A DNA stretch of 64,000 nucleotides from Heligmosomoides polygyrus polygyrus (GCA_947396885.1 OX377204.1:92948728-93012727), one strand, 5' to 3'; counted from the first letter of the stretch, positions 40,880 through 52,291 are shown. Program-made: numbers and translations. Notes: a model not told the origin generated them from the letters alone.

Positions 40880-41070
40880 AAATTATTCTCGAACAAAGCT
40901 AAAATGCTGGATTTTTAGATAATATTCGAATATTCCTCTCTTTCGATGTTTCATTTTGATCGAATATTCAGTTTTTTAACCCCTCGAAAAAAAACGTTCG
41001 AATTCGCACGAATATTCAGCAATCTAAAAATGGAGCATATTCGTTTATTCGAATAATTATCTAAATAAAT
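40880..41070. repeat. Degenerate TTCGAATA tract
   Basis: Repeated ATTCGAATATTC-like words on both strands, continuing the tract at 39,880-39,980 on the other side of the mariner insertion. Confidence 0.6.
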
Positions 41071-42500
41071 TATTCCAGTATATTAGTTCGAGCGGAAATA
41101 CAGAAGCCAGCTAATGAATAAGTCAGCGTTGCGCGTTTTCTAGACAATTCTCGAACGAATTCATCAACGCTGGAGAACACATCGAACTTCAACGGAGCCG
41201 AACCAGGATCGATTCTGAATGCACATCGCAGCCAGCGCCTCGTACAACTGCGATCCGTGAGGTCTCTCTAGAGAAGATTCTTTGAAGATGATACCTCTTC
41301 TTTAAATTCTGGGTGTCGAAGACGCCTACTCACAGCTCATTTTTTTAAATTGCTCAGATATTCACGGAGAGAGTGTCATTTCGGATTTTTAGGTAGGCGT
41401 TTTCATCAAGAATTATTGAGTTCTTACTTATGTGTTTAGCTACCTGTTAAAAAATGCAGTTATGTTGTATTCCTTAGTTTTTGATTTTTACATTTTTTCT
41501 ACGTTTTACGTTTCACTTTTTTGATATTTTTCTATTTTTTACAGTTTTTTTTACTGGAGTCGTTAAGATTCAAAAGGATCAGGAGTGTCTGAAGCTATAC
41601 GGTGACGTTGGCGAACACTTTCTGACCAGTTGAGGATGAGCACAACAACTAAATTTTTCAAAGAATTTTAAAAGCTGTTTATGTATATTTTTATTTTATT
41701 TTTAGAGACATTCCTTTCCCGCAAGGATCGGGGAACATGAGAAGAATGCTTCAGCAGCTGAACACCTTGTTCCTAGGCGTATATGCGGAGCGCTTATCGG
41801 GCTAAGATGAACGACGATCGGTCGCGCGGCGCAGAGTCATTCATAGGAAATGAGCACCGGATTCAGCTCCAAATCTTGCGAGGTACGACGTCCGCCAGGT
41901 CACTGATACACTTCCGTCGCGTTCCATATACGTTAATTGTTCCATATAACTCAGCATGGTAGGCCTCCTTCTCAATGCTCTCGATAGCCTTGTTTTTAAT
42001 GTTTTTCGCTAATTGTAATTGAGTTCTGAGTTTTTTCTGTGTTTTCGCGGCTTTATTACGATATTATTGTTATCGTATTCTTATGGGAGTAGTAATAATA
42101 AATAAACAAATATACATTCCAAAAAGTGCCCTTCAAAATTCCTTAGTTCGTTGGCTCCCTAATCTTCACAGTCATAACCTGATTTTGCAATAATGTTGTT
42201 TAAAATACTGGCAGGTATGTTCAAGAAGAAGCCTTAGACTTCTTCTCTGTAGATACCTAGGATATAAGTCAGAGGCGGTCCAATTTCTTCTCAACGACAG
42301 CCATCCTTCTTTTTCGACCACTGGTCTTGAGAAATTCGTTTACGAGCGATTGAAAGAGTTCTGAACTTAAGGTTTGTTCCTTCCCTTTCACCTATTGTTT
42401 GGTTTCTCTTCTTCTCGGTTCTGTTATGATTGTCATGCCATCTCTAGTGACTATTGCATAGTGGTCTTGTTGTGTGGCACCGCGCGCTGATTCGCGACAC
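41071..42500. other. No gene recognised
   Basis: AT-rich, T-run-rich sequence with no open frame of note. The end (about 42,470-42,500) resembles the last bases of plus-strand LINE copies (GGCACCGCGCGCTGATTCGC) before an AAAT repeat. Confidence 0.45.
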
Positions 42501-42503
42501 AAA

Positions 42504-42504
42504 A

Positions 42505-42552
<48 letters not shown>
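42504..42552. repeat. (AAAT)n microsatellite
   Basis: About twelve uninterrupted AAAT units, probably the 3' tail of a plus-strand LINE ending at 42,500. Confidence 0.9.
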
Positions 42553-42577
42553 GAAGCTCTGGCTGGTCATTACCCTG

Positions 42578-42611
42578 TTGACAACGTTTCGGACTTCAAG
42601 CGCTTCGTCAA
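42578..42611 (-). ncRNA. Hammerhead-like Penelope terminus
   Basis: The minus strand has outer stem TTGAC/GTCAA, TGACGA box (C3 replaced by T), then CGAAACGTT. The GAAAC box and GTT triplet are kept. A decayed terminus of a Penelope-like element adjoining an AAAT tail. Confidence 0.4.
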
Positions 42612-42992
42612 TAAATAAATAATTAAATATTGTCCGTCTTTACAAAAATAATATATATGTATTTATATACATCGTGAACCCTTCACAGATAAACCGGAAA
42701 TCCACAAAAATGGATCTCGGAGAAATTCTGAGCAAATTTTGGCTGTCGCTGAAGTGCAATGATTTTTGGGTTACCTGTATCGGGACCTCTTTCAATTCAA
42801 ACTGGACGATTTTTAATTTGAAACTGTGCATCTCTAGGATTAAAATTGGCATCTTGGACATCAAATTAGACCTATCTAAACTTTCACGTTAACACTTATC
42901 GGCTAACAAGGTTACGATTACCCTTTAAAAAATTGTTTTTCTACAAATGTTTACGAAAAGCTCAAATATGCCAAGGAGTCTTAGGAAACATA

Positions 42993-43186
42993 TGCTGTCA
43001 TAACGATGTTTTTGTTGCGTACAGCAGCAGCACCAGGCTGGATTCGAACCCGCACCTCCCTCTGACCGTGCGGGGCTGCTCTACGCCTTTACACCATCGG
43101 CGCCGTTTGTTTGAACGCAACATCCACACCTCGTGGGACCGATCAGCACTCACCGTTATATCTGGACGAGCTGGCCGCTGATATCA
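42993..43186 (-). repeat. tRNA-derived SINE-like repeat (family B)
   Basis: Starts GCTGTCATAACGATGTTT on the plus strand. The tRNA-like part on the minus strand has GGCGCCGATGGTGTAAAGGC (A-box side) and GGTTCGAATCC (B box). Followed by the shared CATCCACACCTCGTGGGACC segment. Confidence 0.75.
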
Positions 43187-43299
43187 GCATGGAACCAGTT
43201 AAGCTGATGGTCGTGATAGAGACGATTCAAATCAGTTTCTCTAAGCCTCAAATGGCTGGTATCAAGGTTGAAGGCTGTCATAACGATGTTTTGCTGCGA

Positions 43300-43402
43300 T
43301 AAAAGGCGTAGAGCATTCCCGCCCGGTCAGAGTAGGATGCATGTTCGAGTCCCGCCTCGCGCTAGAAGTTTTGACCGCAACAAAACATCGTTGTGACACC
43401 TT
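43300..43402 (+). repeat. tRNA-derived SINE-like repeat (family B), plus copy
   Basis: AAAGGCGTAGAGCATTCCCG then GTTCGAGTCCCGCCTCGCGC then GAAGTTTTGACCGCAACAAA; ends ACATCGTTGTGACA. It forms an inverted pair with the copy at 42,993. Confidence 0.75.
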
Positions 43403-43404
43403 AC

Positions 43405-44205
43405 ATCCTCGATACCAGCCACTTGAGGCTAAAAGAAATTGATTTGATTCATAAATATGCTGTTTGAAAAAACAGCAAATTTCTCATAACTTGACTTCAT
43501 TCAATATTTTTAGGTTTACTCTGAAATGGTCGAAATCAATGAATTTTCTTGCATGTTATATTTATTGATATATTTGTGCACAAAGTCCGCCAAAAAAATC
43601 ACAAAGAAATATATGAAGAGATTGCACCACGCACTCGTTCTACATGCCGAAATGACTACTGGAATGACAGCCTAAATACTGGTCATGTGTGTATAAATCT
43701 GAAAACAGCCAAAGAAATTGCAATAGAAGGAAACACACCTGATTCTTGGAGGACGAGCGTTCTACCCCTCGTCCCTCCTGGCCCGCCCACTTCCCAAATC
43801 CCTGGGGCTTGCTCGAGAGTGCAGTGGCTGTCTTACGAGATAGTGGAGACGCAGACATTTGCAGCGCCTCTGTTTAAAGGGCAGGGGGAAGAACGCCACT
43901 CCGATCTGATTCTTCACTGTATAACTGACGATAAGTAGCATTTACACAATCAATCAATTAAGCATTTCAGTGTTCTGGACAAGTGCACGGCACAGCCTTC
44001 TTATGAGAGATATTTTTGTATTTAACACTTTAGAACTCATCTAGTACACCGTTTCGGCTGAAGAAATAAGAATTTTACGCTTAGGCCAAGCTTTATTCTT
44101 TAAAAAGAAATATAAACAACGCTCTTTAAGGCATTCTGTATAGTGTTTTTCATTGAAATTTTCTTAAAACAACAATTCATTTCGTCTTTTTTAATAACAT
44201 GCAAC
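43405..44205. other. No gene recognised
   Basis: A 129-codon plus frame at 43,549-43,938 is open but shows no domain, and its codon use and lack of splice context give no support. Confidence 0.4.
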
Positions 44206-44212
44206 TTTGGAT

Positions 44213-44400
44213 ATTTATTTGTTTATTTATTCTACACGTCAAGGAGACGTGCTCCAAAATTGAGAAAAAAGAAAGAGGAACAACCACGTTCAGAAAACGA
44301 AAATAAAGAAGAGAGAGCTAGTAAATAAACAAGAAGAAGAAAAAAGTGGCCTTCATTGAATAACCAAAAAATGCGTAAGAGACTTGCATATGCTAGTTTT
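44213..44400 (-). mobile_element. LINE 3' end with TTTA-repeat tail
   Basis: Plus strand ATTTATTTGTTTATTTATTC followed by purine-rich sequence, like the minus-strand LINE ends at 37,942 and 52,527. Confidence 0.4.
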
Positions 44401-44509
44401 TGCCCGAAAAGTGCTCGGTTTAAAATAGAGAGTGTCCGATATAAAAAATATGATAAAAAATATATGAAAATTATTGATAAATATGGTAGGACTTTTATTG
44501 TGCGGCTTG

Positions 44510-44560
44510 ACGTTTCGAGACGATCATCCTCTTCACAGGCCATAAGATACACATCAACCT
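44510..44560 (-). ncRNA. Hammerhead-like Penelope terminus
   Basis: Minus strand GGCCTGTGAAGAGGATG then CGTCTCGAAACGTCAAGCC. The GAAAC-GTC end is intact; the catalytic box reads CTGTGAAGA with an inserted base. Decayed. Confidence 0.4.
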
Positions 44561-45555
44561 TTGAAGTTTTATGAAGAGGGGAGCTGGAATGTTATGAAAG
44601 AGCATATTTTTTCAATTTTGTTTTTAGCTTAGAGGTGAGACATTCCATCGATGCATACGGCTTGTCTAGCAGGCTTGATTTCGCACCTGGGACAGACGAC
44701 TACTTTCCAAGGAAATCTAACCTTCAGTATCTGCAAGAAATTCTGAAACTTTCCCGGCAAAGTGACAAGCCTCAGCCTTTTTGCCGTATATATCAGCAAT
44801 CTTCAATGTTTATTCCTCAAACCAAGTTCAGCGCCGTTCTGAAACATTCAGTGGAATTCGAAGAAAAATCCAGGCAAGTCTATTCGCGGCCCCGGCTGAG
44901 AACGGGGCCGCGAATAGACCTGCCTGAATTGAATGCGACTAAGCGTCGGGCGGTGGATGACCTATTAGTGCAGAGTCCTTTATGTGTTGTGAGAAGGCAC
45001 AGCACTTCCGTCGCAGGCCTTCAGAATACCCCACGTGGCTGGCACGGAGGAGTGTGGCTTTGCCACTGAGCTTTTCTTCAGAAGCGCAGATCAGCAGCTC
45101 CATAATCTGCTTTTAAATTGGTGTTTGTAAACTGGTAGTTACCGCTCTAATATCGCGTATCTCTACTGCATTTCTGAGAAGTATTAGGTTGGGAACTAAG
45201 TAGCTGCCGTTTTTCACATCTCACACTGAAATTCGCTGAAACTCTTTTGCACCATTCGAAAGAGAATACTTTGCTCCACCAGAAAGTATGTTTGCTTTTT
45301 TCCATTTCCATCTTTCACAGTTTTAGATGAATAAAATGTGTGGTCGAAAAATGAGGTATGATCTTCGCCGACAGCTCCTCTTTTCTTAGGTTGAGATTTG
45401 TTTTGCAAAACGTTAGACATTATTTAATATTATTTAATATTGTATACCATAACATTACATCATTTTGTTTTCCTAATTTTTCTTATAATTTTTTTTCTAG
45501 AAGCATATTTGCTTCATATTAAAAACACATTCTTTCACATTTTTTTTTCGCAGGA
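44561..45555. other. No gene; contains a long GC-rich hairpin
   Basis: A plus frame at 44,635-45,069 (144 codons) has no recognised domain and runs through the hairpin at 44,871-44,926. The rest is AT-rich. Confidence 0.4.
44871..44926. repeat. 24-bp GC-rich inverted repeat
   Basis: Arms 44,871-44,894 and 44,903-44,926 (inner half TATTCGCGGCCCCG and CGGGGCCGCGAATA) with an 8-base loop and a single mismatch. No terminal repeats or duplication around it. Confidence 0.85.
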
Positions 45556-45560
45556 TTACA

Positions 45561-45900
45561 TGTACGTATGTATGCATGTATGTATGTATGTATGTATGTA
45601 TGTATGTATGTATGTATGTATGTATGTATGTATGTATGTATGTATGTATGTATGTATGTATGTATGCATGTATGTATGTATATATGTATGTATGCGTGTA
45701 TTCATGTATGTATGTATGCGTGTATGCATGTATGTATGTGTATGCATATGCGTGCATGCATGTATGTATGTATGTATATATATGCGTACATGTATGTATG
45801 TATCTATGTGTGTATGTATGTATGTATGTGTGTATGTATTCGTGTATGTATGTATGCATGTATGTTTGTATGTGTATGTATGTATGTATGCATGTATGTA
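45561..45900. repeat. (TATG)n microsatellite, interrupted
   Basis: About 340 bases of TATG units, perfect from about 45,575 to 45,665 and then degenerate (TATGCG, TATGTG). It gives artefactual YVCM and THIH reading frames on both strands. The Tc1 element is inserted in it: TATGTATG continues after 47,472. Confidence 0.95.
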
Positions 45901-47472
45901 CAGTGGCGTTCAAAAGTTTGTGAACGCTTGCATTTTTCGACATAACTTGCTTCAAAAAGGTCCAAACAGAGTGAAATTTGGATAAGTGGTAGCAAATTTG
46001 ATCGCAATGACGATTCCTTGATCTACGTTCGTTATTATCGATTTTTTGCAAGTGCAAAGTCAGACGTGCGCGCAACGGTCAAAGGTGAGCTGCTAAAGCA
46101 TTGAGCGTAGTTATCAATACATTTTCTTATGAAGCCAATCTAGTAGCGTTTTGATATACTGTGGTCTTTAGCAAACTCCTCGTTATGCCGAGAGGAAAGA
46201 ATATCCCTGCTGAAGTACGAGAGGCAATTTTTCGACTCGTCCAGAAAAAAGTCTCTTATCGACAGGTAGGACTGCTTTTCGGATGCGGGATTTCGACAGT
46301 TGCTGCCATAGTCAGAAGAATGAAACATTCCGGAACAGCAGAAGATGCACCGAAGTCAGGCAGACCACGTATTACGACCTCTAGAGATGATTCTGTCATC
46401 CAGAGGATGTCGAGGCGTAACCCGTCGCTGACTGCCGTCGATATAAAAAAGTCCGTAGCCACTCACCATAGCCAAGATGTGAGCGTGAGCACGGTAAAAC
46501 GTCGACTGAGATGTGCTGGACTCTATGGACGACGCCCCGTTAAGAAAGCCTTCATCAGCGAGAAGAATAGGAAAGCTAGACTCCAGTTTGCCAAGGAGCA
46601 TCTGAGCTGGACGATAGACGATTGGAAAAAAGTGCTTTTCAATGACGAGAGCAAGTTTAACTTATTTGGATCCGATGGACCACGCTACGTTAGACGTCTA
46701 AAAGGCGCGAGGTACGACAGAATGTATCAACTACCAACTACTAAACATGGCGGAGGAAACGTTATGGTTTGGGGATGCTTCAGTGCACACGGAACAGGCC
46801 CTATTCACCACATCCAAGGAGTTATGGACTCCAAACGCTACCAGGAGATTTTGAACAATGTTATGCTTCCATACGCTAAAAATACCTTCCAAACGCCGTG
46901 GATTTTCCAACAGGACAACGACCCGAAACATGTTTCGAAGACGGTGAAGGAGTGGTTCAGTGCAAATGGAATTCACCTGATGTCGTGGCCTTCTCAGTCA
47001 CGGGACCGGAACCCAATCGAACACCTTTGGTAACACCTTGCTAGAAGTTTAGCAGGTCTCACAGCAAGAAACAAGGCCGAAAAGTTTGAACAATTAAGGC
47101 AGAAATGGGAAGATATCGGACCCGACGTGATCAACAAGCTTCTAGGGTCCTGCCAAGGAGATGTGAAGCTGTAATTAAAGCAAAAGGTTTTGCAACTCGC
47201 TACTAGTACAGCTACATTGTTTCTGTGTACAACTTGCCTGCATTTGGTAATAAAGAAGGTTGCCGAAGTGTTGTAACCTATGTGGTAGATTTCACGGTTT
47301 TTCCGTTTTTATACTTGAAATATGGAGAGGACTAATATAGAACAGCAGTGATGATGCGATATAAGAATGTTTGTTATTTGTCACAACATATCCAAATTTC
47401 ACATTTCTAAAGCTGATTTGAAGGGAGTTCTGGCGCAAAATGCAAGCGTTCACAAACTTTTGGACGCCACTG
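45901..47472 (+). mobile_element. Tc1-family DNA transposon, nearly complete
   Basis: The element is flanked by TA and bounded by 36-bp inverted repeats (45,901-45,936 and 47,437-47,472; outer sequence CAGTGGCGTTCAAAAGTTTG) that differ at one base. A second inner pair of repeats (GTGAAATTTGGATA at about 45,971 and its complement ending 47,402) gives the double-repeat ends typical of IR/DR Tc1 elements. Length 1,572 bp, as expected for Tc1. Target was a TATG microsatellite. Confidence 0.95.
46185..47033 (+). pseudogene. Tc1 transposase, stopped just after the catalytic triad
   Basis: Start chosen at MPRGKNIPAEVREAIF; an ATG 24 bases earlier is in frame but not family-like. Residues 1-115 form the paired-like double helix-turn-helix DNA-binding region. 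The DD34E triad is complete: D154 (FNDESKF), D244 (QQDNDPKH) and E279 (NPIEHLW). A TAA at 47,031-47,033 follows W282. After it the same frame stays open to 47,174 with family-like sequence (RNKAEKFEQLRQKWEDIGPD), so the stop is a recent nonsense mutation, one base from a sense codon. It removes about 47 C-terminal residues. The near-identical termini also indicate recent insertion. Confidence 0.9.
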
Positions 47473-47474
47473 TA

Positions 47475-48765
47475 TGTATGTATGCTAAAACTACAGGCTG
47501 ACCTGGGAAACTCATTTAATACTTCAGGTTTTTTCAACGACTCTCGGTCTCATTTTTTTAAATCCCTTGTGAGGCGCGCCTTTGGGTGCATTAAAATAAA
47601 TAAATAAATAAAAACTGCATAATTTGTTCTACAGGAGTATGCGTTAGGTTTTTTTGTGCGTTCTGGATTTCATAAATTTTCAGGGCAATAAAGTGGAGTG
47701 TCCAGAAGGCAATGTTTTCGACCAACAGTGCATACTATTCGGTTAATTTTTTCGGACAGTGTAATATATCTGTCTAAAGGCTTTGTCATAGTTCGTGTTG
47801 CGCTTTTTTGCTGATTTTAGTCAATTTGAATATTTTAAAAAGAGAAAAGCTATCTTTGCCGACTTTCTTCATCTGCGTCATATGTTATTTAAAAGACAAT
47901 GCATGATTCTTTCAGAACACATGTTTTATCTTTTGGTCTTTTTGAATTTTGCCTATATTTATGTTGTCAGATTCACGTTAAAGTGGTGGGGTTTTGTTCA
48001 CTTTAATTTTCGCTAATTTTGAGAGCTTTCAAGTGAGGGGTTTGGAAGAGATAAATCATTTTTACCAATAGAGACCACTCTTTTTTAAAACTTTTTTCGG
48101 ACAGTTCTATATGTCGTTTGAAAGAAAATGTTTTGTTCTATCAAGAAATATATTTTCGTTTTTTCCTTTTTTAGCTAAATGCTCAAAAAAATAACAAAAA
48201 TTATCTTTACGAGCTTTTTTTTTCTCACAATGTCATATCTTGTTTTGCCTTTTGAAGGAGAATGTTTCGTTCTCTCAGAATGTGTCTCTTTAGTCGTTCG
48301 CGATTCGGCTAATTTTTAGGTCATCAAGATGGAATGAAAAATTTAAGCAATAGTAATCTGACTACAAAGGTTTTTTAGAAAAGAGTAAGAGCGGTTGGTG
48401 AAAATACAAATTAATACCCCAAAAATTAAAGCAAATCAAAACAATCTAGAAAATCCTAGCACCTATTCTTGAAGACTAAATTATCTTCCTTCAAATGCAT
48501 AACATTGTGTAAAATATCTTAACCCTAAGCAGAGGGGGGGGGAGCTATCGGCGAACGCCATGTTCACATTTTGACTTTTCACTTTTAATGACCTAAAGGT
48601 TGACAGAAATTGAAGCAAGAAAAGAGAGAAACTTGCTTCCGGGTAGAGAAAATCATTTTCTTTTGAATGGTAAATAATATTATGCAAAAAACTTTCAAAA
48701 AATTCTGAATAAGATGTTTGAAAAACGGGCAGGCTTGGCTTCCAACCTTATAAATAGTAGGTGTG
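47475..48765. other. AT-rich, no gene; degenerate tandem repeat
   Basis: A plus-strand LINE-like tail (AAATAAATAAATAAATAAA) ends at 47,612. From 47,756 to about 48,300 three diverged units share CGGACAGT(G/T)(T/C)TATAT, GAAAG/AAAGG...AATG and CTTTCAGAA/CTCTCAGAA words. No coding. Confidence 0.4.
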
Positions 48766-48769
48766 ATGG

Positions 48770-48845
48770 TGAAAAGCACGTTCAAAATCGCCTTTCGTAG
48801 AAGCATGGTGCGTGGCGCATCCCAAAAGGGATTGATCAACGCCGT
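48770..48845 (+). repeat. SINE family A, 3' fragment
   Basis: GTAGAAGCATGGTGCGTGGCGC and CATCCCAAAAGGGATTGATC, the 3' part of family A in plus orientation. Confidence 0.7.
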
Positions 48846-48884
48846 CCTTCGTATTTCTCATTGTTTGGCTCAATTCAATATTTT

Positions 48885-49005
48885 CGGTAGACTGCCGATG
48901 AATAGGTCAGTGTTTTATCCTCCCCAGACAACTCCGGTATTCGAACCAAGAACCTGGAATCGGGTGCACGTGACAGTCGACTCCTTCTCCGACTCGCCTT
49001 TGGAA
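48885..49005 (-). repeat. SINE family A, 5' fragment
   Basis: Minus-oriented head: CGAACCAAGAACCTGGAATC, GGGTGCACGTGACAGTCGAC, then GACTCGCC. Joined tail to tail with the preceding plus fragment. Confidence 0.65.
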
Positions 49006-49204
49006 TGGTCGGGTGGAGTAGTAAGAGGGGGTGGGGGAGACTTCTGCGTGCATCACGAATCAAGGTTTGAACCTCAACCCAGGCCAAGACGGCCTTCCAT
49101 CCCTCCGCTGTCGTTGAGTTGTTCTTGGATTTTGCTCTCTCTTCCGTGTCGCCTCGACTTCATCTAAATCTGGCTAGGGCTATGAATTGTCTCATAAAAG
49201 GAGA

Positions 49205-49497
49205 GTAAGGATAGGATGAAGCACGGCGTTATTGAATCCCTTTTGGGATGCGCCACGCATTCTACTTCTACGGAATGTCGTGGAGGCGATTTGGATGCGT
49301 ATTTGGCCATACAATGACTTGCGGTGGCCAGCCGATGAACAAGTCAGCGTTTTATTCTCCCCAGGCAAAACCAATTCACCAACCCCGGAGGGATAGAAGG
49401 CTTGGTTGGCCTGGGCGGGATGTCCGAACCAGGAACCTGGTATCGGGTTCACGGGACTGCCAGAACCTCCTTCGACTGCGCCACACGCGCCCTCAAG
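49205..49497 (-). repeat. tRNA-derived SINE family A
   Basis: A complete copy. The minus-strand head is GCGTGTGGCGCAGTCGAAGG with a B-box-like GGTTCGGACATCC. The 3' tail on the plus strand is GGATAGGATGAAGCACGG. The family unit is about 290 bases with the shared GTAGAAGTAGAATGCGTGGC 3' region. Confidence 0.85.
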
Positions 49498-50134
49498 GAA
49501 GAATATTTGACCAAGCAGGTCAGTTAAGAATTCAAATTCGAACCCTGAATGCATTTTAGGATACTCAAAAACTACTGTCACAGACGCTAAGGGCGATTTC
49601 AGAAGGTGTTTCAGCGCTTTCATTCTGGTTACATAGTGCGTCCCCAAATGAAAGCAACCGCAATTTAAAACGTCGCATAGGGCTCGATTTACGTGTTTTT
49701 ATACTTCCATTGGAAAATCCAATTTTGCGTGTTTATTTATCGCCCATCAACCGAGGAGACGCTGCAAAGTGCTTGGTTTTCTATTTGAACGGTAGCTGAA
49801 AGCATCTATCAGGCCTAACGGATCTCAGAAGCCAGATATGTAGGGCGAAATCAGAATTCGGATGAAGATATCGCCTTAAAGACTCACATACATAATATTA
49901 GGCTGTTCTAAAAGAAAAACTAGCGGATTATGCCATACTGTGGTTAGTTGTCTAATGCGCTATATGATTTCCGCCTTCTTGCACTTTTAAAACGAAATTT
50001 ATTTCATTGTTTTATCTTTAATAAATTATTTGATAAATTACAAAAATTAACTAATTAAAAATAAAAATTCACTAAATAAATTCATTGAATTCATTAAATT
50101 AATTTAGTTTAGTTGCATGTTTAGTTTAACATCG

Positions 50135-50215
50135 CTGCCCGGAAAGCAGAAGATGTGGGTTCGAGTCCCGCCTGGCGCAAGAGTTTTGATCGCAACAAAA
50201 CATCCTGTAACAACA
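50135..50215 (+). repeat. SINE family B fragment
   Basis: GTGGGTTCGAGTCCCGCCTG then GTTTTGATCGCAACAAAACA; the head is missing. Confidence 0.7.
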
Positions 50216-50231
50216 ATTCAGTTTAGTTAAG

Positions 50232-50523
50232 ATAAAAAAGATAAAGAACGGCGTTATTCAATCCTCTTTGGAATGCGCCACACATTCTACTTCTACGGGA
50301 TGTCGTGGAGACGTGTTGAATGCGTATTTGGCCATACAATGACTTGTGGTGGCCAGCCGATGTACAAATCAGTGCTTTATCCTTCACAGACAAGTTTGGT
50401 ACCAATTCACCGACCCCAGAGGGATGGAAGGCTTGGTTGGCCTGGGCGGGAAATCCGAACCAGGTACCTGGTATCGGGTGCAGGCGACAGTCGGCGCCTC
50501 CTGCGACTGCGCTCCGCGCGTTA
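50232..50523 (-). repeat. tRNA-derived SINE family A
   Basis: Plus-strand AAAGATAAAGAACGGCGTTA tail, GGAATGCGCCACACATTC, ending CTGCGACTGCGCTCCGCGCG. The head lacks the extra GG of other copies. Confidence 0.85.
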
Positions 50524-50525
50524 GT

Positions 50526-51680
50526 TTAGTTACTTAATATTATTCATCTTGGCAGCTGAAGCAAGTTTCACACCAAATTTTCCTTGAACAAAAAATTATT
50601 CTAATCGTCTTGGAGAGTCTGTAGTTTATCCTGTAAGAGAGTCATTTCGATTTGGAAGAGTTCGCTTCGATTTCAGAAGAGTCAATTTTGTTTGGGAGAG
50701 TGTTCAATTTGACGTGAAAAGTGTCCAATTCCGCGTGAAAATGGTACAAATAAGCGAAGGATGGAGATTCTTCCCGCATGAATCGCTTTCCCGGTAGAGA
50801 TATGCGCTTCAAACCGTGCCATTGTTAGAGAGATTTCCTAGTGGCGGACACAGCTGTTCCACCAAGACCAGAAGCGTTCAACGCTGGACGTTCGCCGTCA
50901 TTTTCGTCATTTCTTCGACGTCCTTGAAGGCTCCTAAAGCCGCTCGTCGCCTTCTAAACGCCAGAGCAGACTAATTAATGGGATTTTTTCAGCTGTCATT
51001 ACATCGGTGCAGCCACGACCAATCGAAAGAATTGGTGGTTTCTATGCCATCTGTGAGGCCTTACAAATATAACTTCTGACCGCAGATCCTTTGCAGTGCT
51101 GACTTATGCTTAATTTTACTCCATGTTTCATTTTTCGTTTCGTTTTTTCGTTTTTTTCCTCAACTGTCCCTCCTTCTTATTACAGTCTTACCTCTAGAGA
51201 ACGACTTTTAAAGAATTCAGCTGCCGTTTTTGACTTAGTGGAAACTTCCAGCGGAACACTGGAATGAGCAGCACTCTTCGTCTTCGATATGGCATCTTTC
51301 AGCCGCAAATAGGGACGTGATGACATGTCCGCTCAGTGCGCTCCGAGTCGGTCATGCAGTCTGAGGCATCCCTGAGGGGTTCCAGGGCGGCCGCAATGCT
51401 TAAAGCTAACCTTTGGCTCACAGCCCAACGCTTATTTTCAGTCATTTTCCTAGTTTGTTCAGCTTCTGGCGCCCATTAGAACAATGGTGGCCTCAACAGA
51501 GCGCCTTTGAATTGCTCTCGTTGTCGCTTTCTTGCAGCAATTCCTTCATGCATGCATCCGGAGGCAAAGTTCGAAAACGGCCGGACGCCTTCTTCTCAGA
51601 ACTCACGACTCGCTCGTGGCAGGAAGTTGATCGAACAGCTGAATGCCTTCTACAATTTTGATATCAGTCCTTATACACCT
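50526..51680. other. No gene recognised
   Basis: Contains a tandem of three to four GAGAGTGT(T/C)CAATTT-like words at 50,630-50,745. Two overlapping frames at 51,413-51,790 have no domain. Confidence 0.4.
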
Positions 51681-51685
51681 AACGG

Positions 51686-51955
51686 GGCGCGTGCAGCGCA
51701 GTCGGAGGAGCTGGGGCTGTCGCGTGCACCCGATACCTGGTTACTGGGTCGGATTTCCGTCCAGGCCGACCAAGCCCTCTATTCGTTCTAGGACGGTAAA
51801 TTGGTTAAAGGATAAACCCATGACTTGTTTATCGGCTAGCCATAGAAAGTCGTTCCATAGACGTAACGCGCTTTCGAATCACCTCCACAACTTCCCGTAG
51901 AAGTGGAATGCGTGGCGCATCCCAAAAAGGATCGAGTAACGACTTTATCTTTTAT
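51686..51955 (+). repeat. tRNA-derived SINE family A, plus copy
   Basis: Head GCGTGCAGCGCAGTCGGAGG, GTCGCGTGCACCCGATACC, 3' region GTAGAAGTGGAATGCGTGGC, CATCCCAAAAAGGATCGAG, ending TTTATCTTTTA. Confidence 0.85.
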
Positions 51956-52291
51956 GCACCTGACACCTATCCAAAAGATGCTATTTTAGGAAATAATTTC
52001 GTAGCGTTTGGACACTTTTCACGTCAAGTTGGACACTCCTCCAAGCTAGCCTAAGAATTTTGAAATTAAATTGAACGTCTTCCAAATCGAAACGAGCTTC
52101 TTACAGGTTTAACTACGTACTCTCCAAGTTGGTTGAAATAATTCTTTGTAGCCAAGAAAAATTTGGTATAACTTTTTTTGAATTTTTTTAGTCCAGCTGC
52201 CCGAATGATCGCAGTGATTTTATAAAATTTTATATGTTTTGAAAAAAATTTGAATTTTGTTTTAAAGTGCAACAAGACTGCAATTATGTAG

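Noticed and set aside
43549..43938. 129-codon plus frame as a gene
   Set aside because: No domain, no splice context, flanked by SINE copies; length is compatible with chance in this composition.
45561..45900. CRISPR-like array
   Set aside because: A 4-bp microsatellite without spacers in a eukaryotic genome.
45440..46075. Cys/Val/Met and Thr/His/Ile repeat proteins of up to 192 codons
   Set aside because: Translation of the TATG microsatellite on both strands.
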